From: Scortum barcoo
Taxonomy: Eukaryota; Chordata; Actinopteri; Centrarchiformes; Terapontidae
Length of the DNA stretch: 64,000 nt
Assembly: GCA_023238725.1 (NCBI GenBank)
Contig: CM041531.1
Coordinates: 17,630,643 to 17,694,642, forward strand
Reading direction: 5' to 3'
A program made the translations under genes and the position numbers. Below the pieces are notes generated by a model. The model saw only the letters and a program-made list of their open reading frames with translations, did not search any database and was not told where the DNA came from. Of this stretch, positions 38,881 through 52,200 are shown piece after piece (positions within the stretch are counted from its first letter, which is position 1; each line of letters starts with the position of its first letter).

Positions 38881-41800
38881 TCTTTCACTACGCCCACGGC
38901 CTCCAGAGATTTCCCACTGGGAACTGTTTTACACCAGAGTAATGATAATCCAACATTTTTGCATTTCTAAAATCTGCCATTTCAGACAGTGTCAAGTCTC
39001 ATTAAGTGGTGTTCAAAGTATAGGGACTCCTTCTGTGTATCAAAGAAAAATGTTTTCTTTTTTAACAATGAAAATGTTCTAACATGCAACTGTTAAAGAA
39101 CATCATAATCAAAAATGTAATTTTTTCCCTTTTAAAATCCCACCTTTTTTTGGTTTGTACATTTATGATGTAATGATGTCATAAAAAGAACCTCATTTGT
39201 CAGATGACAGACCCCCACCAGTTCTGTTACCTGCAGATGAAATGTTTTATTCTCCTCATAATGATTTCCTCCCTGAGGTGATAATTTAGAAACGGTATGG
39301 TGAAGAATTCCTCAGCTCCAAGACATAAATCAACCAAAACTAACAGGTCACCAGCTTTGATATGGCCCTCAACAACCACCCCCATTTATACCCAGAGCTG
39401 CCCCATTTTGCAGACCAGCACGACGCAGTGGTTTGTTATTTAAATGGGAGATCAGCGGGATGACATCAGTCTGCGTTTTTGGGTTGTGCAAGAGCTGATT
39501 TGAATTAATGAGCAGAAGGAAAAATTTCAGCTGAGGAGAACAGTCTGACACTTCCTCTTTTGCCTGGATCCATCCAGAAAATGTTTTACACTAGTCTGTA
39601 GTCAATGAGATGAAAGCTGTTTAAAGTCTATTATGTATAATGTCTATTATATTGTCAAAACCACTGTCAGGCCGTGTTCAGCCCACATTGAGATAGTCAA
39701 TAGACATGGTATAATGATTAACGTAGGCCTTTCTGGGTTGACCACAGATGCAGGTTTGTCCTTTGTCTTTGTGTTGGTCGGAAGGCGATATAATGGGTTA
39801 GGATGGTGATATTAAAGACATTATTTTTTAATTTGGCTTTGAACCCATCAGCCGCCTCCTGTGTGAATGTAGACAATATGGACAAACACAAATATACCCA
39901 CTGCAGGACACTGTTCCTGCACCGAATTCTCACCACAGCACAGTACTATTATGAATTAAGAGGATATTATTGGGCTTAATCAGGGAGGAAAAATAAACAA
40001 GTAGTGTGTTAGATGTTGGTGTTGCTTGTTTAAAATGATCCCTGTGAGTCCTGTATAATTAGTATAGTATGATTTAATCTAGTGAGTAAAACAGGAAAAA
40101 AAAAACAAGGCTCTGGTGGGGATTTTGGTTTGTTTTGGGTTATGTTAATATAAGTAGCAGTTAATAGATATGTGATGAGGGACTCCAACCATAGGATGTT
40201 GTGCTCCTGTTAAATAAACTAACAGTTTGATAATATAACTAACACTCTCAGCAGAGCAAAAAAGTTCAGCTAATGAACAACTAACTTAAACCCAAAGCTT
40301 TGTATTTAATGCCAGTCTAACTTAGACAGGTGTTGATGATGATCAGCTACTGCTAGTGCTGTCTTACACGTGCCATGAATTATACTCACATTTCTGTTTG
40401 ATTTTGACTGAATGAACTGTTTGTCTCCAATATTTGCTACTGGAGCAGAGCTAAGGAGTCTTCCACTCTTTGCCCCAACGTTGCAAATTGCTGAGCTGAT
40501 TGATTACTATGAAGCAAATTATCCATCACCTACTGTCATCTAGTGAGATAAGAGTCTGATAGCATTTGATCTTTTCTGATCAATTTAGTTACTACTCAGT
40601 GGTAGTAGCCTCAGTCATTTAGCTGTGTATTTTCTAATGCCTCATGCCCACCCTTAGTTTGGTTGTGGGCTGATTTTGTTAGCTTTTCATGCCAGATGGT
40701 GTAAAACAATATTTGTTATCTTCAAGTTTAAACTGCCGACGTTTTGCCAGTTCAAAATGTGCATATAAAGGTCACAGCTGAAGGCTTTTGGGGAAATGAT
40801 GATACACAGTGTGTAAATGATTAAGCTTCGTTAGTAGGTTGTGATGTTGCCATGCAGTTTATATGGAAGCAGCTGTCCCTTTTTAATATCTCCAGCGTTA
40901 AGGGCATTGGGAGCAAAGCTGCAAGTCAGCAGAACTGCTTTAGGTCAGAGTTGGAGTTGAAGGATTATTTCATTGCTATGAATTACCTGGACTTTGTCAT
41001 CAGAGGATTAGAATAAAGTGGAAATTACCATCTGGTCATCTTACCTAGAAACTATTACTAATTTGAATTCCCAGAAAATGCACTTTGCCACAATATCTTT
41101 TTCACCTCAGGCTTCCCCTGCTTACCAACAATGTCTGATGACTCCGTCTCCCTGCACAACTCCAGTGTCCCAGTTCCCTGAAGTCCGTCATATTACATGG
41201 AGATGAAGAGGAAGTAGTGAAGTCAGTGCAAAGTTGGTGACTTTTTTTTCTCCATTTATAGAGATGTGGTGATCTATGCTGCTATGAATGTCCTAAAAAG
41301 AATACCGGATGAATTACCGATGATGATGAGAATGACAATGAATTCTGTCTCAGCAGGGAGGATCCAGTACTTCCTCTTTTATCTGCCGTTCAATGCACTC
41401 CAGAGTATTTTTTGTGCAACTGAGTCATCCAATGCACTTCAAAGATACAGTAAATACTTCTGCTTTAATGATGTCACAGAGAGGACTGAAAAGTAAAGTG
41501 ACCTGAATTAGGTCTACTCTAATACAGGGGTTTCTATTACAGGAAGTTTTTAGGTGATCTTTTCAATGTGTAGAATTCCCCTCAGGCTATCGTTTTAATT
41601 AAAGCAGCATTTTTTCTGATGTTTTCAATTGAGATATTAAACCAAAAAATGAGCGCTTTATTGTTGACCGCAGCCTGCATGTTGGGCACATTTCTGAGAC
41701 ATGGCTGACTGAGAAAGAGGTAGCTGAAAAGATGGAACGATGGGTTTGGAGATGGGCAGATGGATGGCAGTTTATCTCTCCATTCAGCACATATCAGTAG

Positions 41801-44800
41801 GGACTGGATGATAACATACCATCATTAAAATGAATACAATAGTTTGCTTTGACTTGTGGGTAGCCGATGAGGGATCGTGTCAATGTTGCTCTGTCTACAC
41901 TCACTGGTTGGTCAGATTGGGTTGGATGGGGTTGTATGGTATCTGGTGGGATAGTGTGAAGCCTGTCCAGGTTGTCCTTTACAGAGTTTATGTCTAACTC
42001 AAATGTTTGCACATGCTGGCTTCTTACTGTTCTCATCTCAGGCTGTGGAAGTCAGGTCATATGAAACATTAATATGAATAATATGATACAAATAGTAGTA
42101 TCCTATGGGGATTATTTTATTTTAGGGATGATTAATCTCCTAGTGGGCATCTTTTCCTGGAATGTTTTCAGAATTTCATTAAAAAGCAGCAGTCTCATAC
42201 AGTTTGACGTGATCATTCATCATAATGAAGCACAAAACACAACAACAGTCTCTGTTTCTTTCCTTTTTTGGCTTTTTATTTTAATTTTCTACCCATCTTG
42301 ACTCATTAGCTTAATATGTACTTTAATATCAACACCATACTCGTGATATTTCATTAATATTTGACTTGTTGCGTGCACTCATTAACTGAAATAAATTAGT
42401 AAAATACTACAGTGATATACCAGCAATATGTTATGAGTTATAATTAATATCTGCTCTTTACTGTTGGTGCAAGAGCTGTTCCCATGTAGTTGTGAGTATC
42501 AACATCACGCAACACTAATGAACACAGCATTAAGTATTATCTCCATTCAAACAGGTCCCTCGGATAAACAGTTTACTGCTTGTTTCACCTTCTCCAGGAT
42601 ATCATTTGGTACATGTAAACATAATCATTATTCTGAGTCATCCGCTTAATGCAGGTTGTAAAAATCAATATAGTTATGGTTCGGCCCAGGTGATAAGCCA
42701 CATACAGCTTATTTCATGACCAATTTAGTTAGTAGTAGTAGTAAATGATAGCCTAAACAATAACCACACTAAATGTATGGCCTTTAAGTCTTAGTCATCA
42801 CATCTATTTTTGCCATTTTATTTGTGTTAGACCAGTTCTCAGTTCCTTGAAATGGTGTCAGTCAATTGAGGAAATAGGAGCACTGCAGTTCAGTGTTTGT
42901 AGTGATTTGTATTTATAGTCAGTGCTGACATTGCCAGACTGTTGACTTCTGTTCGCTCACAATCATATTCACACTTCAGATTCACACAGGGTGCCTTGCT
43001 CCAGTCTCTTACCCACTCTGATTTATTCACACACATGTCAAGTCACTCACAGACCCATATATCATTACTTGGTCTCTCTCTCTTACACACACACACAGAT
43101 CATCTGCTGTTCTTGCTGATGTCGTAGCCTCTGAGTAGACCACTGGGCCGGCATCAGAGGAAAATAAAGACACCCATCTCAAGTTTCTGCAAAGCTCCGT
43201 CCTGAGTCTCCTGGGAATATAAGAATGTACCAACCATTTAGGATATGCGGACCCCTCCCTGCATATTCTTTGACTTGTTGCAGCGTTAACCTCATTGTGT
43301 CAAGTACAGGGCAGAGTTTGGATAAATGTTGGGTCGTAGATTATTTTCATGGTTTTTGCCCAATAAGCTTCCTGCATTTAGCTCAGCCAGGCAACCAGAA
43401 GATTGTGTGTTGATACGGGCACAGGAAGCACTTCATGTTGTCACTATGATGTTATTGCTTTATTAAGTACAGGTCTGCTTACATTCTCATGTAAAGCAGC
43501 ATTCTTGAGCTGGTCCTGAACACTGTGTTAAGTGTTTGGCCATAAATCTATATACACTGAAGGGTGTGCTGATGTTGCTTTATGTTTTACTGCAAAATGC
43601 AATGCATGGTTAGGATGTTTGCTCAGGTGTTCGTACAGTGGCCTGTGTTGTTCCTTCCTGTCTGTCACTACATGTTATAAATATCCTGTTTATGTGTAAT
43701 TATAAATATCCTGTTTATGCGCTGAAACATTTCATTAAAAAGCTGTTTGACAGAAAATTAAGATGCAGTCATTTTATACGTGAATAGTTAGTCACTGTGT
43801 TGCTGTGTGTATAACTGTAAATGGAATATAATGTGGGTTTTTAAGGATTGATCATCAATCAACAAAGAGGTTTTATTTTATTTGGACTGGATCAACAGAA
43901 CAGCATTGTAACAGGTGTGAAGACAGCTTTGAATTAGGTGAAGGTACATGTAGATGGGCATTTGTCTTCACATAAAATCATGTTCAACAGAAATGACCAA
44001 GAACTTAATGATCATGATAAACAATGTCCCTTGGTAATATTGAAAATATAGTGTGATATAGATTTAAGGTCATACAGCTCAGTCCTATTTACAGAGACTT
44101 CTCTTCTATTGCTGTCCGGCTGTCCGGTTGTCCCTGGGCGGTGAGAGTGAACAGGGTTATCGCTGAGTGTGTGAAGCTTTTGTGAATTTGCTGAAGAAAT
44201 CCCTGAGCCCTGCTCTCCCCAGACAAGATTTGCAGCTGCTTCCTCTGCAAACATTGGCTCTGCATTAGGAGAAAACCTCCTCTGTGATGCCTCCAGTGTG
44301 TTTCACTGTCTACCTGGGATTTCTCACCCACACCATTACCATCACCTTACAACCCAATGTCCTCTTCTACATGTGGAAACTGACTCGTGGATGTAGCACA
44401 TGAATGCGCGTTTTTAGCCCACACAACACTCACACACGCACATTAAAAATACTTGAGCTGTATGTTCCTTTACCCCACATGCATTTGTTCAGCGTGCTTC
44501 AGATTTTTTTTTTTCCGTTTCAGCTGATGTTGTGTTTTGTTTTCCTGCCTGACACCAGAGACTGGTTGGCAGGCTGTGTTGGCTGGCTTTGTGAGTGGGG
44601 AAGCGCAGTTGTTTTCTCGCTTTGATCTAAAGAGGTAGGAGAATCTGTCTTCTAGGTGAGGTACTCCTCACAGCAGATGCAAAGCTAATCACAAGAGTAC
44701 GAATTGCCTGTGTGCACATGATTGTGTTTGCATGTGAATTGTTATGTATGTGGCAAGATTTTTAATAAGGGCTTAAACTAGGGCATACAGTATATGGGGA

Positions 44801-47410
44801 GAAGTGACAATACATGTCTCAGTGTTTCGTCAATGACTCACACATATTCAGACAGACTCAGCCTTCACACCTTAAGTTATACTCAGTATACATACACAGT
44901 GTGGAACATACTGTCAAAGCAACGTTGCACTGATTTACATCCATCAGGCAGTTCTCCTTTTAGCTAATTAGGCTACATTTCTTAACCTAGCCTATGAAAA
45001 GAAACTAATGACCTAGTTAACAGTGTCTCTAGAGTTTTACTATTGTGGCTGAAACAGTAATGATTATTAACTAGTTATTGTGCTAGATATTGCACAGTCT
45101 ATCATCATTCATCTCTCAAAGATTTGGGGAACGAAATACTTCTCTTTTTGTATTTTATATCAACACATTATGTTTTTGGCAACATTCGATATAGAAAACC
45201 CTTTTCTGATGTTGATTGAATTATTCCACCAATATTACTAATTTATTCTAACAAAAACTACATTTGTCATTTCCTGAAAGGTATTGGCAGCTCTGCGCCA
45301 GTTTTCTAAGGAAAAACCTGCTGGATGTTTGAGAGAGTATTATAATTTTACTTCTTGTCAGTGTGCGATTATGAAAGCAAGAAAATGCTTGTGCAAAATA
45401 TGCGTATGCACATATACTGTATGAGCAAACACAAATGTTCACTTCCTGTGGGTGTGTGAGCGCACGCATGCATGCCGTTCAGTCTGAGCAGGCAAATGCG
45501 TTTGTACCCCACAGCGGAGAGTGCCCCACACTGTGCGCTAATGCAAGTCTGTGGTTGTGAATTAATAATTCAGACTGCTGGCATAGCTGGGTGGAGCCTC
45601 TATTATTCATGGTTGGCATTGGAACCGACAGATGACTTCTGTTAATATTAAGGACCAGCAGACGCAGTCCTCCGCTAAGAAACCAGACAGTTTTCAACAC
45701 TTTCGTGCCTGCCCCTACCCTTCATCCTCTTTCGTCTACAGCCCCCCAACTCCACTCCTCTAACTCCTCCTTTGCTTTGCCCTTGCTGTCCTGATCTCTG
45801 TCCTCTCCATCTGTGAGCATCTTTCTTTCTCTCCCTCTCTCTGTATCATCTGTACTTGGCTTTCTACATCTCCCTGTCTCTCACCTGTGTCACTGTGCTG
45901 TGCTGTATCTGTTTCTCTGTCTCGCAGTGAATTCTGAATTTGAATACGCCTCCTTGGGAAGGGATTTTTCTTATATTTTGAAACACTGAAATGTGATCTT
46001 ACAGTAAGAAAGTGTTTTGTAACAGAAACAGATATTCGGCTGGGCCAGAAATACAGCTCAAACATATTAGTACTTGAGGAATAATGAACATCAGGTTCAG
46101 CATCATCTTATTTTTTCATATTTTTTGCCTAAATTTGTAAGTTAATTCATGAAATTTCTGCTTTTTTGTCAAGTTCATTATCTTTAAAAGAACAGAAGTG
46201 GTTTCTCAGTTTTCCAGGGCATCAAATCTGGATCACTGTTTGCCCTTGTGTTTGGCTTGGTCAACCAGACAAGCAGCATCTACCATCTTTTTAGGGACTG
46301 TACTCTGAGTCTGCACATAGTCAATTTCTTTCCCAATTTGGGATTACTCACTGCTCAGGTAATCTGTATAATCTCTATTTTGAGCCAAATAGTATTTCGG
46401 TGTGCTATGCAATATGGATTTTGCCTCTAGCCTCTCCCTCCATTTTCTCCCCATGTGCCTCTCTCTCCCCTTTTTTATTCCACTGAGTGTGATTTTTCTC
46501 CATGGTGTCAGTGCTGCTGCCACTGAATGCTTCTTTTATTTCAGAGATTTGGAGCTCCAGTCACCACTAATGCCGCTGCCATATTGTACCAGCACCCCGC
46601 TTAGGCTGCTGCTAATGACATTCTTTGTGTCTCCGTCCCCGTGCTTTGCCTCCTCGTCTCCTCCTCCTCCTCTGGTCTGAAAGGAGGACTTGTCATGTGT
46701 TGCCATCAAAGGAGGACGAGAGGCAATAGAAGCAGGAGCAAGCAGCTTCCCCCCTTTTCCTCCTCACTCACTCTCTCTAACCCCCTGGGATGTTCGAAGC
46801 CACTACTGCATGTGTGTGTGTTTTTGAGAGACAGCATACATTAGGCCACGGTTGAAGAATGTGTATGCATATGTATGCAGGTGGCAGCATATATCAGAGG
46901 ATGAGGGCATTTTGTGTGTACTATTGTGGTGTGTGTTTGTGGTCAGTGAGTGCTCAGTAACATTGACAGGGTACGCAAAGGAGTGTGTGCGTGCGTGTGT
47001 GTGCGTGCACCTGCCAAGCTGACGTCTTGTCAGAAGAGCACAGAGCCTCACAGAATCCCACAACCCTCCACCTCCACCTCTCAACCCTCCCATCACCACT
47101 TCGGGAACGTCCTGCTCTCACTTGCCTTCACATATCGTTTTGCACACAGTAGTCCTCAAGTCAGTCAGTCCATCCGTCTGTCCCACTGTGCATTTTAACG
47201 CAGATTGCAGATGCATACCTCCACTAGCAAGATGGCCTCTTCCTCTCACATGTGATTGCTAGAGAGATGGTGCCAAATTTGGAAACCAACAACACACGCT
47301 CACTTCTAAGCATGTGTCACTTTAACTCCTGCTCTCTCATCACCACATGCTCAACATTAAACTACTGTATGTGAAAAGCTTAGCATGTTATCTTTAATCA
47401 GTCACAAAGG

Positions 47411-47650
47411 TAAGGCTGCAACTAATGGTATTCTCAATGTTGATTAATATGCAGAGTAATTTTTATTATGAGGGAGACGTGAAGAAAAGTCCCATCATAG
47501 TTTCAAAGTGCGTTATTTAACATTTTCATTATGCTTAAAATAATCAAGAACTTTTGGTTATTTTGTTTATAAATGGACCCAAATAATGAATTTAATTGAA
47601 TTAATCAAAATAGTTGCAGGTGACTTTCAACTAGTTGAGTCATTATTTCA
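47411..47650. mobile_element. relative of the TAGRGCTGCA inverted-repeat transposon (degraded)
   Basis: Begins TAAGGCTGCAACTAATGGTA and contains TTGATTAAT and, near its right end, TTAATCAAAATAGTTGCAGG, the same design as the element at 13624-13955. The right terminus is not clearly preserved. Confidence 0.55.
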
Positions 47651-48414
47651 GTTTTACAGGTCTTTATTGTGCAACAGCTCTGTACCTGCATTTTAAAGCA
47701 ACCCCATGTCTACGGTGTATTGCTAGTTATCTCACATTATTATGAATTCATTTCATCAAGGGGCACTCAATTTTACAATTTAAATTCACTTTATTTGAAG
47801 AATATTACCCCAGCTGGTAAACAGTTGTTTAACGTCTTCTGTGTCTTCTTGTGGTAACCCAAGGAAAAATTAACCCTGATGATGTCATTATCATGGGAGC
47901 TCACGATATGCTGTTGCATTATAGGAAACGCAGGGCTGAGCGGGGTTTTTTTCTATTTTAAATTTTTTTTTTTTCTATTATCATTTTTTTTAGCTTAACA
48001 CTTACTAAAGGTCAAAAAGACAGGACATCTCAGCCTCTGCTGCTTCGATTCTTATTTCTTCGTTTAGTCCATCTCTAACAAGCTGCGCAGCTTTAAGAAA
48101 ATACCATGCTAAGTTGCTAAACAATCCCTATAACGTATCTGGTGACACTAACTTAGTAGATTTTCATAAACTTTCTTTTTTTTAGCTGATTGACTGATGC
48201 TTTAGGGTTTTTTTTTTTCCTTGGACATGTGCTTGTAAAAACAATAAAACAGCAGGCAATCCTGGATACAGAGCCCAGCGTCACCCAAACATAATTGGAG
48301 AAATCCTGAAAGAAGAGTAGTACAAGCAGGCAGACTCTTTAATGCAGCGTCTCCATAATGTATGCAATGATGAAAACGACTGCAGCCTGCCTCCGCCTGC
48401 ATGGATATTGAAAG

Positions 48415-48660
48415 GATATAAATAGCCAGGCCTGGATGAGTGTACACCGCGGCTGGAACCACAGCGCACAGAGCTCAAACAATAAGCTGTCACCACTACC
48501 CTTCCTCCCCCTCTGCTTTCTCAAGTCCAGCAGCCTCCCAGAGCTCGAGAGAGAGGGAGGGAGCGGGGGGATTCTCTCTCTCTCTCTCCCTCTTCCTTTC
48601 TTTCTTCCACTTCCTGCCTCCCTGCTTTTGTAATCTGTCATCAATGGCGAGCCCGAGCCT
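48415..48660 (+). promoter_or_regulatory. candidate TATA promoter / alternative first exon inside csk intron 1
   Basis: ATATAAATAG at 48415-48424 is a strong TATA-type element. It is followed by a CpG-containing patch starting near 48445 and then by CT/GA-rich sequence. It could be an alternative csk start, a separate transcript or chance. An open frame from 48440 to 49051 is dominated by Ser/Leu/Arg low-complexity sequence and is not taken as coding. Confidence 0.3.
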
Positions 48661-48726
48661 GTCACTTGCTACGTCAGAGAGGCAGGCAGGCAGGAGGGCT
48701 GCCTGTCTGCCCACTTCTGTCTACAT

Positions 48727-48750
48727 GTCTGTCTGTCTGTCTGTCTGTCA
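48727..48750. repeat. (TCTG)n microsatellite
   Basis: Tetranucleotide TCTG repeated about five to six times. It lies directly downstream of an AGGC run near 48681-48692. Confidence 0.9.
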
Positions 48751-49048
48751 GTGGTGGGAGAGGTTTCTCTGTCACGCTGCTCTATTTTTCATTCAGTTAG
48801 ATAAAAATAGGGGACGACGGCTGTGGATTAGACACGCACATGACTCTTTTTGCTCCACTGCAAGGAAAGGATGTGATTTTTCTTTCCCGTCTCGCTGGTT
48901 TCAGAATTCCAGCAGGCCACCCCGCTCTTCTTCGTTGGTATTACTCATCACGTTCAGGAGTTTGTTGTGTATGTTACATATTTTTAGGCTGATTCAGTCT
49001 TATTACTGCCTGTTAGAGGAAGCAGGGACACATGGACGTTTGATTCAG

Positions 49049-49235
49049 TAAAGCGATCTAGTCACAAAAGTGTGCACTGAAGGTTGTAAGGTCAAATCTC
49101 GAACCCATCTGGTAAATCTGTGCGGGAGAATGTCATTAATCTTGCATTCCTCTCCTCCCTCAACGATTAACAGCGAGAAACTCTTGAGCAAGGCACTTAA
49201 ATCTAATCCCTCTCGCGCAGCTGCTGGGTGATCCT
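49049..49235. mobile_element. tRNA-derived SINE remnant
   Basis: Contains a degenerate polymerase III B-box-like GGTCAAATCTCGA near 49090 after AAGGTTGTAA, and, about 90 bases on, CTTGAGCAAGGCACTTAA (49183-49200). Both blocks are hallmarks of fish tRNA-derived SINEs, in the expected order. The A box and tail are poorly preserved, so the exact family is not assigned. Confidence 0.65.
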
Positions 49236-52200
49236 AGAACGCTGTGGTTGTGTTGGGAAGCGTTTTAAAGTTAAATAAATGTTTAAAAGGTCCGCCAAAC
49301 AACCTCAACCCAGGAGGCTGCATCCATCTCTCTTTCTGTTGCCGCGGAGCCGAAGAGAAGAGAAGAGGTGAAAACGGCACCACAGCCAAAAAAAAAGGTG
49401 GAAATGGCTCAAAATGTTTCATTTAGCAGATGGCAGAGGCCGGCACACAGTTGTAATGATTGAGTAAGCCACAGTCTCTCTTAACTTCCTTTTGCTCCAC
49501 GATCTCCTCTTTTATTATTTACCATCCCTTGCAGCTCTCTCCTGTCTCTCTGCTTTTGATGTGTGTCCGCTCTGTGCACCTGCTTCTACCAGAATACTTT
49601 CTCAACTTTTCTGTTTAGTGATACAGTGATTTCTAATCTTTGTTGGATTGAAAGGTTTGATTAGCGGTGTGATTTGTGGTAAATTGTTCCTGCTGGCTAA
49701 ATCACTGGCACAGCAGGCGCCCAAAGATTGTTGTCAACATTGATTTTGATTACCACTCCATCAAGTGTTTTCTTAGGGACATCTTTTTTTAATTTGCTGC
49801 TCTTATCCACTTAGCAGCCATACTGCACCATTGGATTTGTCATAATTTTTCACAGTTCATCCTTTTTTTCATTATTAAGGCAGCATATTCTTGTATTATA
49901 TCATATATTAAGGTTGTTCATCATTAATGAAAAAACTGTATACAAATACTACCAAAAAGCAGTCTGCTCAGTGATTTTCAATATAGCCTTCAATGAGCTA
50001 ATGTACTCAGAGATAAAGGAACAGCTCACTTAGTATAAATGACACAGCAACATCTTTGATGGTTGACATATTTCTATCGTCTCATGGAGTGTATCAGTAT
50101 ACTGCCCACACCTGTGTAACTATTGACTTAAGTGCCTGATTGAATAAGTTTAACCTGCTGCATATTTTGTTGGACACTACAAATGTACGCGTCTAAAATG
50201 GCTCAAGATTGCATCAGTTCTCAGATCACGTTTCTATTTTGTATAAAATACAATGAGCCTGCCAACACTTGCACCCCGAGGTCAAGGGTACAGTACGAGT
50301 GCGTTGTAGACAAAGTCAGCAGATGGTTGTAAGTGAGAGTTAGATATCTGATCCTCAGTCTACTCTTCACAAGCAGTCAGTCAGGTAATGGGTATTGTAA
50401 TAAATTGTGATATGTTCTCTTGTGGCAGGTGCAATGCATCTTTTGTTATTTTAGATGTCCACAAAGCAAAATCTTAATATAAACTTTAAATGACTCCCGG
50501 TAATGTAATCCCACTCAAAACCAACACCCCAGACTTCAGCTCTTCAACGACATACGTTGTCAAACACTCACAAACCTTGAACAGAAAGCACCTGAAGCTG
50601 TAGTGTGCATGGTTGAGTCTGATGCCTTCAGCTCTTATCACTCATGTCTGTTGTACTGGACCTAACCACGAGGTCCTGTCAGTGACACAAAGTGAAGGGT
50701 TGTCTGAGAGCGAGGTGAAGCACCAAAAAGCCTGGGGAGAAATAGATATTGTTCTGATCCCAATAACAGCTACAAATACATAATAATGTTTATTAAATGT
50801 ATCTGACAGCTGTACACATTATTTTTCTAGGTCACTTGATCCAGATAATTTACTTACTTATGAATTTTAATTATTTATTTGAAATGAATGAAAATTAAAC
50901 TGAGAATTCGACTGCTGAGTTTAGAGAGAAGAGTCTTCCATCTTTTAGTTGTTGATCTTAAAGTTGTTAAAGAGTGAACCTACAGAGAGCTCACAAATCT
51001 GACAGCAGCCAAGTTTCATTCTCCCCTGTCATCAAGTTACTCTTGGTATTAGTCTAACGTTAATTCGTGACAGCTGGTATGATCTGCCACCAGGTGCCAT
51101 TTGTCATTTTTACCGGTGAAAGCAACGGTCAACACCAGCTAAAAAGGAGAAGCTGATAAGAAAGAGAGAAGAGAGATAACAGATGAGTTAGCTCTGGAGT
51201 TTAATGAGTCTGTGTGTTTTGCCAGCCTCTCTGTCTGAACTCACTGATGCAGCCAATTCATTTTTCACATTCACACGCTCTTTTTGACTTGGAAATGCAT
51301 TGGACTGCAGCACTGTAGAGCCGAGCTGCCGTAAGGGAGAGCAGGGCTGCTATACACTGCAGGCCAAAGTGGTAAACACACAGCAGAAAGGATTGGATTT
51401 TGATCTGGTTTATTTTTATCATTACCAACAAAATGCCCAGACTTGCTCCTATAGGTATTGGGGCATCAGATTGGAAGTTTATTTTAAATGCCTCCTTATT
51501 TTGGTTGGTTTTGGAGTAGTTTTGCTTCAGCGCCATGAAGAGGGTTTTATGGTGGTTTAGCTTCGCTCTCTGTCAGAGTCATGTGATCACTGGAGCATGT
51601 GGAGGCCCAGTAGCGGCTGCCCGCTGTGGTGGCAGACAGCTCGTCGAGATGAAAAGGACACAAGGACACTGATGCTCATTAAACGTCTGGGGATACAACT
51701 TCCATCTCTGGGAACATTATCCCTCCACATTTGCACTAATTGAAGCCCACATCCTGGTTCCTCTCCCATAGATGCGCTCTCACACACTTCCACACAGTGG
51801 CAGATGCAGGGAGAGAGCTCGATAGGAAGGCAGGCTGCCATGGCTGCGTGTGGCCACTTTGATGTACTCCCTCCACGTCTTTAAATTCAACTATAGCCCT
51901 TTTGCATTGTATGGCTTATGCATTGTAGCTTTTACGTGTTCAGTACAGTCACTAGGGTGGTCAAGTGTTTGTCTCAGCATTTTGGTGGGTTAGGAAATCA
52001 AGAGGTTGTTGTGATTATTAAAAATTCCCCTCATGTTTTCTCACACTCGGCCCCACATGGGCTGACTGTTTAGATCTGCTTCGTCTATTCAGCCGTCAGC
52101 CTGTTGGTCTGGCAGTGTTCTGTGATTTAATGAAGATTTAGTCTGGTTAGCTGCACACTTTCAAAGGCTGTCTGTGTTTTCTGTGTGCATCCCTTATTGT

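Noticed and set aside
48440..49051. 203-residue open frame taken as a possible gene
   Set aside because: Mostly Ser/Leu/Arg and Cys/Val low-complexity sequence from CT and TCTG repeats. Kept only as a promoter observation, not as a CDS.
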